A DNA stretch of 64,000 nucleotides, taken from Ulota crispa (lineage: Eukaryota; Streptophyta; Bryopsida; Orthotrichales; Orthotrichaceae). Under the pieces are notes generated by a model. It saw nothing but the letters and a program-made list of their open reading frames with translations, did not search any database and had not been told where the DNA came from. This document shows, in pieces, positions 45,908-60,963 of this stretch. Made by a program: the position numbers and the translations under genes. The stretch covers positions 6,574,501 to 6,638,500 of the forward strand of contig OY987246.1 of assembly GCA_963920765.1 (NCBI GenBank). The letters are read 5' to 3'. Position 1 is the first letter of the stretch. Every line of letters starts with the position of its first letter.

Positions 45908-46388
45908 TCTAAATAGTCATGTTTTGTATTTTACTGCAGTAATAAGGATGCTTCTAGTTTAGCTTAGAATGAGCCTAAAGAGGAAGGCCTTCTTTTTTAC
46001 ATGTGTTCGTAAATTATATTATCTCATTTTCTTATATTTCAACTATTCAATGATCCATCTTTTGAATGGTTGTACATGAAGCTCATAACTTACTTTGTAA
46101 TTTTGAAATTATTCTTTATACAATATTATCACCAAATTGACTTTTAACAAAATATTTCACATTTCTACAATTGTAGGTATAGAGACTTGTCTGTGGTCAT
46201 AGGTCTTCAAACTTTCTATAAATAGAAAATTTTGTTTGCATTTTACTAATTTTTTTAAGAAATATGAAGTTAATTTTTGGTTTCTGAGAGTTTTAAAGTT
46301 CAAGGCTCACAAGCTCATGGTATTCATGCTCTAGGCTCACAAGCTTGCCGCTCAAGGCTTGCATGCTAGCGTCGTTAGGCGCCTAAGG

Positions 46389-47383
46389 TAAGGTAGACGC
46401 ACCGTAACCCTTAAAGGACAGATGGATCAGGCTTTGGGGAGAACCGGTTGTTAGTATAGCGGCAACTGGTTGAAATTGCAAAAAAATCAGTTTAAACTTG
46501 AAACCATTAGCTAAAAAACCAGTCCATTTTCCAAAAAATCTAAATATAATACTTTTACAATAGAAATTTAGAAATTTTAAAGAAAATAACCTGTCCATGT
46601 TAGTGAAAATCCGGTTGAAATTGGACACGGCCGGATTTCAACCGGTGAAGCTAAAATTTCTCCCCAAACCCTGGGATGGATCACCGTGGCTTGCCCTGCT
46701 TGTAGCATTCTACAGTGTTTTGCACATGGGCACCAATAGTATTGTTTCAAAAAGTTGGAAAAGCCAACAATGCATGGTGCCCTCATGAAAATTGCAAGAA
46801 GAGTAGCTTGAGAGCTGGGTTACAAAAAAGAATGAATACATCTCAAGAGGTAATTTTTTGTCTTCCATGATGGACCACGTGTTTATGGTCACTTCTGAAA
46901 AAAAATCAGATGAAAACAAATTTTTTCTGAATAACACAATCTTTTTCAAAATCGGAGGACGTTTTTTGTCCTCCTTGACGTTTAGGAGTTAATATGACAC
47001 TATTTGTTTTCGGACACCTATAAATGAACCCGTATCTAAACTATCAGGTACCCAAATCAGACATGCAAGTCAGCTAAAGCTGTCACCATAATAGAGTATT
47101 GGAACAAAAATTGTGTAGGTGGTAGCATGTGGCATGATCTTTTTGATGTCGCATTTGCATTTCAATACAAGCAATTCAATGAGGGTCTAGTGTCCACAAT
47201 TGACGTGTCTAGGGAGTTACCTTCAACAATTTGTAGTTTATTCATACAATCTCAAAAAATTCCAAAAACAAATTTTCAGCACTCTCTGTTGATTTCCTAA
47301 CCCTTCTACAATCTCAAAATCTCAATGCACACTCTTGGTCACTTGATTTAACCAAAATGTCACATTTTGGTGCTTCTACCTTA
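46389..47383. mobile_element. TAAGGTAGAAGCACC MITE with nested TTAA element
   Basis: The left end TAAGGTAGACGCACC is separated from the rest of the element, which resumes at 46,989 and matches 33,716-34,125 through to GGTGCTTCTACCTTA at 47,383. The 581-bp insert lies exactly where the intact copy reads CACCTAAATAAGAC. Confidence 0.8.
46408..46988. mobile_element. TTAA-type MITE nested in another MITE (581 bp)
   Basis: Left end CCCTTAAAGGACAG, right end TTGACGTTTAGGAG; flanks GTAA (46,404-46,407) and TTAA (46,989-46,992). It has an internal inverted pair (GGCTTTGGGGAGAA / TTCTCCCCAAACCC, with CAACCGGTGAAG). No coding capacity. Confidence 0.75.
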
Positions 47384-47819
47384 GAAGCACCGTATATGGA
47401 CACTAGCTATTTTTGGACCCCTACAATTGATCCAAAAGCAAACCCTCTGTTGCACCCAAATTAGATCCTTGCTGTAGGCAAATGAGACAAAATGTTGTTT
47501 TGTATTCAAGTCGCAATCAACATTTTAAGTATTGAAGTGATTTTTTCTCAAACTCTCATGTTCACTCATTTGGTCTTCTCCCAATTTTTTTTGCCAAGGT
47601 TCATGACCAATTTACAACAAGTCTAGGCACCACAATAGGTGTATCTACAACCTCGTCCTTAAAAATTCATGTTTTATTCATAAAATTGCAAATTAATATG
47701 AGGACAATTTTTTTCCCATTTGTGTCCATTTGCTAACCAAAATTTGATTTCAAAATCTCATTGCACCTTTGTCTTGAATTGATTTAACAAAAGTGTCCAT
47801 ATAAGGTGCTTCTACCTTA
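47381..47819. mobile_element. MITE abutting the previous one, left end trimmed
   Basis: GAAGCACCGTATATGGACAC near the left border pairs with GTGTCCATATAAGGTGCTTC, followed by TACCTTA at 47,819. The expected TAAGGTA is replaced by the TACCTTA end of the preceding copy, so the two share a junction. Confidence 0.7.
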
Positions 47820-47864
47820 ACTAAAATTGAACAGCTCCACCGCATCAATCTGGGCCATTTGAAG

Positions 47865-48260
47865 TAAGGTATGTACACCCAAAAGTGACACTTACCTTAG
47901 ATGTGGTAATTTGGAGGGTCTTTTGGAAATGTAATGGCATGTGCTTGTGAGGAAATGGGTACAGATTCAAGCAAAATTGTTGTCATAATTTTTTGAGATT
48001 GTATGAATTATTTATAAGTTGTTGAAGGTAACTCCTTAGATTGACCTATTGTGGACACTAGACCCCTAAAAAAGCAACAATAAAAAGACAATGTCACACT
48101 CAGTCATAAACTGTCACTTACACAATTTTTATTCCCTTATGGCAACTTAAGTGTCCAATTTGGGTGCATGTGTGTCTTGTTTGGGTGCAGAAGTGCCTAC
48201 TTTTGGGTTTAATTTTAGATGTCACTAAATGGATGGTGTCATTGATGAGTACATACCTTA
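47865..48260. mobile_element. TAAGGTATGTAC MITE (396 bp)
   Basis: Ends TAAGGTATGTACACCC and GAGTACATACCTTA; relative of 29,746-30,041 by its termini. Interior shared in inverse orientation with 33,716-34,125 (GGTAACTCCTTAGATTGACC-type block). Confidence 0.75.
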
Positions 48261-48954
48261 GCATCTCTCTGCTCTTTCCGCCCTTCCTCTTGTTCCTTTT
48301 TGGATACTTCCATTTGCACCTCCCTCTCACCCCACCCTATTTGTGGTGGCTCTTGTGTAGCCCCCTCTCCCCCCATCCTTTGATAGCAACAATGGGTTTG
48401 AGTTGTTGCATGAGCAACATTACAACCATTGAGATTGGCATTTTTTATTTTCATTATTAAATTCTGAACAATTTAGTGTTGTGAATCATTCTCTACTTCT
48501 TTTTACTTACTAAATTTTTCCCCATGTGTTCTACAATACCAAATGATTTGAAATTTATTAAGTATGTATTCAACTTGCCTTGAAGCATGAATCCAAAGAG
48601 TTACAACCATTTTGGAAAAAAATTCATACAAATGTGACCTTATGATATGCATCTGCGTGGGTTTTTGCAAGGACAAAACATGACTACTTGTCAATTGAAA
48701 CTCAAATATCTTACAACCTATAGGGTGAAAGCTTTTTTTTTTTTTTTCCACATCTTTCAAAACTAGTGTATTACAAGATTTTACATTTACATGTGTCTAG
48801 TTTTTTTTCTTCTAATATTTGGTTCATCCAAGTATGCTTAAAAAGAAAGAAAAAACTTATTTTTGTCTAGAATTCAACCATGTGGCATGTGGTGACTAGT
48901 TTGATCATTAAGTGCTTCATGATTTATGTGCAAGGCTATTGATTGCTTCATGTA

Positions 48955-49833
48955 AAGTACCCAAAAAAAAGAGTACATAACACCCTTTTATGGCATCCAA
49001 AGAAGTATGTATAACTATGTATAACAAAGAATATAACTAATATTTCATTCTCACATTTTTAATATGCAATCCCCATGCAATCTTGATCAAGCATATCAAA
49101 TATCAGTTACTAAAACACAAAATCCCATTTTTGGTAAATGGTTTTGTGTCAAAATCACGGTTTTATAAGAAAGTTGATTAATAAATAGTGGTGATGAATT
49201 TTTGAGTTTTGATTGCATGGATATGTAGGAGACATTCATACGCACATCTTCCTTTCACACAAACATTTCCAAAAAAATTCAATATTCCTTTTGTAGAGAT
49301 TTTAATGTTAGCATGATTATGACCAAATTTAGTGAAATACATATTTCTTCATGGAAATTAGTTTTTGGCAAAAGAACATAGCAGCATGTTTAAAGGTACA
49401 AACTTAATTACAATATATGAGTCAAATAACAAAAACTACTTTCCATGAAGAAATATGTATTTCACTAAATTTGGTCATAATCACACTGACATTAAAATCT
49501 CTACAAAAGGAATATTGAATTTTTTTGGAAATGTTTGTTTGAAAGGAAGATGTGCGTATGAATGTCTCCTACATATCCATGCAATCAAATCTCAAAAATT
49601 CATCACCATTATTTATTAATCAACTTTCTTGTAAAACCATGACTTTGACACAAAACCATTTACGGCCAAAAATAGGGTTTTGTGTTTTAGTAATTGATAT
49701 TTGATATGCTTGATCAAGATTGCATGAGGATTGCATATTAAAAATGTGAAAATGGAATGTAAATTATATTCTTTATTGTACATACTTCTTTGGATGCCAT
49801 ATAAGGGTGATATGTACTCTTTCTTTTGGGTAC
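48955..49833. repeat. 879-bp giant inverted repeat (arms ~410 bp, loop ~62 bp)
   Basis: The left arm 48,955-49,367 and right arm 49,430-49,833 are reverse complements with only scattered mismatches. Examples: AAGAGTACATAACACCCTTT against the right-end ATATGTACTCTTTC segment, and GAGACATTCATACGCACATC against GATGTGCGTATGAATGTCTC. Outer ends are GTACCCAAAA / TTTTGGGTAC. A transcript would form a long double-stranded hairpin. A partial diverged relative occupies 50,212-50,700. Confidence 0.9.
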
Positions 49834-49943
49834 TGTACAGTGAGGGGACAATTATGTTTGGTCACAGACACGGCTATGGATGAGTTGTGAGTTTGTAAGG
49901 GGACGCGTCTGTGACTGAACACAACTGTCCCCCCACTGTACAG
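49833..49943. mobile_element. 111-bp foldback MITE with CTGTACAGTG ends
   Basis: CTGTACAGTGAGGGGACAAT and its inverted partner ending TGTCCCCCCACTGTACAG continue inwards through GTCACAGACACG / CGCGTCTGTGAC, giving arms of about 40 bp around a ~30-bp loop. It abuts the giant inverted repeat. Confidence 0.8.
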
Positions 49944-50399
49944 ATGAAAGAGATTAAAAAAGTTGCAAAAATAATGATCTTCATTCTAGAATTTTCTAAG
50001 GCCGTAGTTTATTTTGGCTTAGAAGCTCCAAATCTCAGGTACATGTAGAGGTATGGGTGCAGATGCTCTTAGAGCAATTCCACTATAAATAGAAAATGAC
50101 AATTCAAGTGTATAGTGGAGTACATGGTGTTTACCAATTGCCTCTTTTAGTCATTCAATTTTTTTGGTAAAACATGGAGTATAATTGGAGGATTTTTGTT
50201 AAAAAATCATAATTGCATCCTTATGCAATACCAAGAAAGTATACTAAATTTCAGTTCCTAAAAACCAAAACTCCATTTTTGGTGAATTGTTTTGTGAGAA
50301 TTTCATGCTTTTACATGATAATTTATTGAAAAACATTGGTGATGAATTTTTGAGACTTGATTCTAAGTATATGTAGAAGACATCCATACGCACATCTTC

Positions 50400-50694
50400 C
50401 ATGCTAAAAGAAAAACCCCTTAAGTAACAAAAATTTTATCTACAAAAGGTTCAATGAAACCTGTGATAGGTCCAAATTTTGTAAAAGATACATTTTTGCT
50501 TTTTAACTAGCTTTTCATCAAAGAAACAAAGTATCTTGTTTGGAAATACAAACTTAGTGACAATATTTGAGTCAAACAACAAAATTTGATTTCATAGAAA
50601 AATATGTATTTTACAAAATTTGGACCTATCACAAGTTTCATTGAACCTTTTGTAGATAAAGTTTTTGTTACTTAAGGGGTTTTGTTTAGCATGG
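50400..50694. mobile_element. TTAAGTAACAAAAA hairpin element
   Basis: The arms (CATGCTAAAAGAAAAACCCC outward, TACAAAAGGTTCAATGAAAC inward) pair with 50,597-50,705. Same family as 37,799-38,046; the loop is homologous to the loop of the giant hairpin. Upstream, 50,212-50,400 resembles one arm of that hairpin. Confidence 0.75.
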
Positions 50695-50997
50695 AAAATG
50701 TGCGTATCAATGTTTCATACATATAGTAAACAATTTTACATTCAATATTTTTTTTTTCCAAAATATTGAAAATTTTATTAAATACAAAACTTCAAAGTTT
50801 GTTGTAGAGGAGAGAATCCAAAACTACTAGCATACTAATAAAATTCATAGCTTTCATCTCATTGATCAAAATGGAATGATTCAAAGCTTTTCACATACAC
50901 ATAAATCTCTTGAACCAATTTTGAATTTTTGTTTTGGAAAAAGTGATTTTTTAAATAGTGCCTAGACTTCTTGCACATGGAAAAAGCAACATGTTAA

Positions 50998-51954
50998 CCC
51001 CTAAAGGACCAAGCCCTTTTTTCTTTGAAAATCACTAAAAACTGTCACTTTTGGGGGAATGATTAGAAAGGTAGGAAAACATTTTTTTTTGAAAATTCAA
51101 ACGTAAGATCTTGCCCTAGACTATGGGAGCTACTTGCAGGAAAAAATTCAGCTCATTCTAGAAGTAGAGGATTGAGATATTGACATTTGAAGTGAAAAAA
51201 AAAAGTTTTATTCCCTGCTGTCCAAAAATTTCAAAAGCCTTTGATGGCTCCTGTATCAAAAAAGTTGCTCTATGCAAAGTTGAGATTTATTTTTTCCATG
51301 TAGAAGACCAAGTTAGGTAAATGTGGGAGAATTTTCAAATGAGTTGGAGGTGTGAATCATATATTGTAAAATCCTGCAACGTCGTAAGGCCATGAAATTT
51401 GCATACACACTAGGCAAAATTGGAGGATTTGTGTAAAATTAAGAAATCTAAATTACTTTGATCCAAATGGCAAAATCCAAGGAATTTTAGTCTACTACAT
51501 TTTGGGAAACAAAAAAGTCAAAAAAAAAAAAACACAAAGAGCTCAAAAGAGTAAAGTAACAAATTTTACAAGGGGCAAAAGGAATGGAGGTTTGGGAGTC
51601 CCATACCCACCCGTAAACTAAAACTTCTCATAACTTTCATCTCATTAATCAAAATTGAATGATTTAAAGATTTCCACGTATATAAAAATCTACATAACCA
51701 CTTTGAGATTTTTATTTTAAAAAAAGATGCAATTTTGATTATTAATTTTTGGGTTGCCCGCCCTCCCGTTTTTTAGAAATTCATGCATAACTTCTTCAAT
51801 AAATGTTGGGATGAAGAAAAAATTAGATGCCCATGTAGATCTTTAAATTTCCCACCTTCAATAAAAGTTTCAAAAAATCACAAAAAGTAAATCAACTATA
51901 GGTACATGCCCGAAATCCATTTGTCCCCTGAGGGGATAGTTGATCCTTTAGGGA
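50998..51954. mobile_element. TTAA-type MITE, large subfamily, inverse orientation (957 bp)
   Basis: Ends CCCCTAAAGGACCAAG and GATCCTTTAGGGA, flanked by TTAA at 50,994-50,997 and 51,955-51,958. Reverse-complement relative of 3,640-4,583 and 56,604-57,532. A right-end fragment of another member (GGTCCTTTAGAGATTAA) follows at 52,116-52,133. Confidence 0.85.
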
Positions 51955-51958
51955 TTAA

Positions 51959-52671
51959 GCCATAAATTTTACTCATAATTCCAAATGTCATGAAATTTAG
52001 TGCATATGAAAGATATTCCTTGTCCCCATCTTCTATTACAATGTCAGCCTAAATATAGAAATCTCCAATCATAGGTATTTGACTGAAACTGCTATGTTGC
52101 CAAAATAACACAACTTGGTCCTTTAGAGATTAAAAGTGTCAATTTTCTTGTTGATAATAGTTCCTGGTAATTGATGGTGAAAACAATTTAATCTTCAGTC
52201 GGGAATTAAAAAGGTTCTATTAAAAAAGAGCACATTGTATAATAGTATCATATGCAACAAGTATGAGTTTTCAAAACTTTACAAACTTCAATAAAAGGGC
52301 CATATTGATAAAGGAGAAAATGAGCATGAGAAGGCATCGCTAGCCGTCTGGCAAAAGGAGGATGACACCGGGGGTTTGGAGGTCGCGGCCAACTTTTGAG
52401 CCCCACTTGCGCAGCTGTGTTTCCCCAGATATCTCGGCATTTCATCTTCTTTTGACGTGCAGAATTTCAGCTTGACATTGTTACTTTATTGTTTGTCTTA
52501 TCAAGGAGGTGCTGCATTTGAAAGCTGTGAATGGAATTTCCAAATAACTTCCAGTCATAACCTTTTCTTCTCATATTTTTCAAAAAAAAAATCGTCCTCA
52601 AAAATCACTAAAAATTGAACAATGATATAATAAAGGAGCAGGTGGCATTATCAAAAAATGGGGTGGCAATA
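51959..52671. other. Intergenic, nothing recognised
   Basis: AT-rich sequence with a short GC-richer patch near 52,330-52,440; no coding features are recognised. Confidence 0.35.
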
Positions 52672-52800
52672 TCAGGACCCTCACTTTATCATTCACAATC
52701 ATCACTTTGTCACTCATAACCATTTGTTTTTGTATTTGTCAGTCTAATGCCAGGTGACGCCCCATGAGGACATGATGGAGATAAGTGTTGCTACCTCTTA
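52672..52800. mobile_element. Right-end remnant of a TAAGGTAG-family MITE
   Basis: Matches the right third of 16,476-16,873 (CATCACTTTGTCACTCATAACCATTTG region, GTGACG...ATGAGGACATGATGGAG, GTTGCTACC). The left part is absent and the terminus is cut by the Tourist-like element that follows. Confidence 0.65.
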
Positions 52801-53134
52801 GGGCTGGTCCAGACCAGGACATCCATAGCATGTGAAGAAAAGCTTGTGTCCAATGCTTTGTCCAATAAGTTCCAGAGGGAAATTGCCATGCAAATGAAGA
52901 ACATTTTGTCCTTTGGACAAGATTGAGGTCACCTCTTGAAGTGACCTCAAATTCGTCCACTTCCCATTGCTATTTCATTTATGATTTTAGCAAGAGTGAT
53001 CGCTGATATGACTTTTGCTCCGTTGGACGTCTGTTTTGATGTGAATGCCATTGTGGACAAAACACTGCGATTGACCAATGAGATTGCTTACAGTTTCGTC
53101 CAGACGCTGTGCACATCCTGGTCTGAACCGGCCC
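52801..53134. mobile_element. Tourist-like (PIF/Harbinger) MITE just upstream of the thiolase gene
   Basis: Ends GGGCTGGTCCAGACCAGGA and TCCTGGTCTGAACCGGCCC with TTA on both sides (52,798-52,800; 53,135-53,137), the 3-bp target typical of PIF/Harbinger. 334 bp; its right edge lies about 220 bp before the thiolase ATG. Confidence 0.8.
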
Positions 53135-53137
53135 TTA

Positions 53138-53358
53138 GTCGATAACCTGGTGCAGAAATTGATATCCACGGGCCATTTCGAACCTGAGTACCTGACCACA
53201 ACACACGAGCATTGTTCTTTAGTGGGGAAGGAGCTGTATTCATTGCTTTCATGATTGCGCACTTTCTAGCATGTGGCTGATTGCTATCAAAGCATTCAGC
53301 TCGTTGGAATCGCAACGAGGAGTGAGGATTTGTTCGATTTGTTGTAAATTTTCAAGCG
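53138..53358 (+). promoter_or_regulatory. Thiolase promoter/leader
   Basis: The only unique sequence between the Tourist-like MITE and the ATG at 53,359. Either the promoter is very short or it incorporates transposon sequence. No TATA box could be assigned with confidence. Confidence 0.4.
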
Positions 53359-58864
<5,506 letters not shown>

Positions 58865-59577
58865 GGAGATTTGGGTATCACTGATCTAATAAATCTCTGA
58901 TGAATAATGATTTGAATACAACTGCCGGTTATAGTATCTCAGGAGACTTATTATGCTGTCGTCATGGAGTTATGCTTTAATTGCCAGCGAAGCAGGTGTG
59001 TGATCTAACTTACATCGCAGTACTATACTGCATTCTCCTGACCATGAACTGTGCTGCAAAACATGGTTATAAATTAATTCTTATTTGGAGGGCATTATGT
59101 CTCCTTGTTACTCCAATCTCACTGTGTGAAGTGTGGATTATCTGAATAATCCTTTGGTAGACTCAATAGCAGTTTCTACTGCTTTAAGTAGTCATTCGGT
59201 TGTTCAAAAGTAACATTTCACATAGTGAACACTTCCAGTCAAAATCTATTTTTTGACCCAGCTGTGATAAATCTGCTATTTGTGACAAACAAATAATGTG
59301 GCATGTTCTAAGCACCGGTATCCACAGCACTTTTCTTGACATGTTGTGTGTTGAGAGATGTCAGTGTCCAAATCTTAGTATTTGGAAGTACACAAGGGCT
59401 CTGCGAAGTTTGGAATTGCAGCAACTAAACCTTGACATTCACTACTATGAGAAAGGCTAGGTTTGAGCGTCGAAGAAGAACTCGAGTTCGTTTATTGGAG
59501 CTGACTTAAATTGAGAAGCCGTTTGTCCAAGACCCCATACCACAGGACCTTGGGAGCGAGTACTGCCCAAAAACTGT
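58865..59577 (+). other. Thiolase 3' flank
   Basis: Likely 3'UTR followed by anonymous DNA; no further coding exons recognised. Confidence 0.4.
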
Positions 59578-59810
59578 CACTACAAGAAAACGGGCATTTT
59601 TTGACTTAAGCAAATGACTACCAAAATGATTAGGATTTCTTGACTAGTCAAGTGTTTAATTTATGACTACATATAGTAGTCATAAATTAAATTAGTTATG
59701 GTTATGTATGGTCATAAATTAAACAGGTGACTAACACTTGACTAATAAAGTCCTAATTGTTTTGGTACTCATTTGTCCTGGTAAAAAAAGGCCCTTTTTC
59801 TTGTAGCGTG
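59578..59810. mobile_element. CACTA-type (En/Spm) MITE, 233 bp
   Basis: CACTACAAGAAAACGGGC at the left and GGCCCTTTTTCTTGTAGCGTG-type right end are the standard CACTA termini (one mismatch in the last bases). Subterminal inverted blocks (ATTAGGATTTCTTGACTAGT / GACTAATAAAGTCCTAATTG) and an inner TTTAATTTATGACTAC palindrome. The flanking triplets TGT / TAT are an imperfect 3-bp target pair. Confidence 0.85.
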
Positions 59811-60205
59811 TATCGCCTTGGAAAGCAATGGATCTTATTTCAGTATCAAATCATTATCAGATAACTCGTGTAAAAAGGAGGAACTATACGGGCATTTTGA
59901 AGGCACAACAGAAGAAACGAAGCAGGTTTCTGATCACAGGATCCGATGTTCACATATTTCAAGGCCATCAATTAATCAAAAGAGTACAAAGACTATTGAT
60001 AACTGCATGAGGACCTTCTGCGACATGACACAAAATGGTTTCGTAAAGTATTGTTGCAAACATGCACGTGCATGATCAGGCCAAATCTTTAGGGCTTGGC
60101 AATGAAACAAAAGTCCAGGAAATGCATTAAAACGGGATCACCATCTCCAAATTCAGTTTTTCATGCTCTTTACTGTACAAATGGAAATCTCAAGCCCAAA
60201 ATATG
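59811..60205. other. Intergenic, nothing recognised
   Basis: Frames of 60-85 codons here carry no recognisable domain. Confidence 0.35.
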
Positions 60206-60854
60206 TAAGGTAGACATATCTTTCTCCAACCGGTCCCCAAAGCCAAGTCATACTTTTGAGGTGTTCACCACTCACTGTGAACCCAAAGTGGAGCAGTGAA
60301 CACTAGGGGTTTCATATATCTCAAAAAAACAATGAACAAATGGTAGTGAATGAGTTTTTGTTCATTGGTGAATACGCTATAACGACCTCCCAAAGGTTGT
60401 CATGGCTTGTTCACAAAGTGACTTGCTCACAATTTTCATCAATCATATTCACGTGGACGATTTTGGTGCTGAATGGCATATTTGAAACCCCGTACTACTT
60501 GCACAAGGCACTCACTGTGAACCCAAAGTGGAGCAATGAACACTACTTGCACAAGCAAATCTTGTCACATCTCAACTGCTAAGCTGGTTTAGGAGGGTTG
60601 GGATTGAGACCATCAAGTGCCATTATAGGAACACATCCAAGCAGTTTCAAGGTTAGCCTAGAGTTGCTTTTAGGGATCCTATGAGCTGTAACTTTGTCCT
60701 TTAATATAAAATATTCTACAACACTTCTTTCCACAAAAATGAAGTTCCATGATAGCTTGTTGAAAGGCTAATCCTACAGATTTTTTTCCTGAATTTTCCT
60801 AGACCTCAAGGTACCCCAAACCCTTAAACGGTCGGGTATGGGTACTATACCTTA
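60206..60854. mobile_element. Probable TAAGGTA-family element (~649 bp)
   Basis: TAAGGTAGACATATC at the left and GGGTACTATACCTTA at the right are short, imperfect inverted ends. The interior contains a direct repeat around CACTCACTGTGAACCCAAAG (60,268 and 60,508). No close relative is visible in the window. Confidence 0.5.
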
Positions 60855-60963
60855 GTTCGGAACCCTCAGACCTCAGCACAGCTTGCAACTTTCCAATACA
60901 TATGAAGTCCCTTGGACAATAAAAGGTACATTTGTTCATACTTTTCTATGGTAAAGTGGATGC

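Larger units (their letters stand above)
40676..46379. mobile_element. Candidate 5.7-kb hAT-like element
   Basis: CAGGGTTGCTAGCACGCGAG at 40,676 resembles, in inverse orientation, the segment ending at 46,379 (CTTGCATGCTAGCGTCGTTA). Both ends carry several GAGCTTGTGAG-type subterminal motifs and a similar ACCTATGACCA segment further in. This organisation recalls hAT elements, but no 8-bp target duplication is clear. Minus-strand fragments at 40,998-41,090 (a donor-terminated frame starting MAFDIEQSSDMPSTDD) and 41,323-42,028 (VKDPKGVQKCNFSFKHKET) may be decayed coding parts; I could not assign them to a transposase. The hairpin satellite and one Mutator-like MITE lie inside. Confidence 0.4.
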
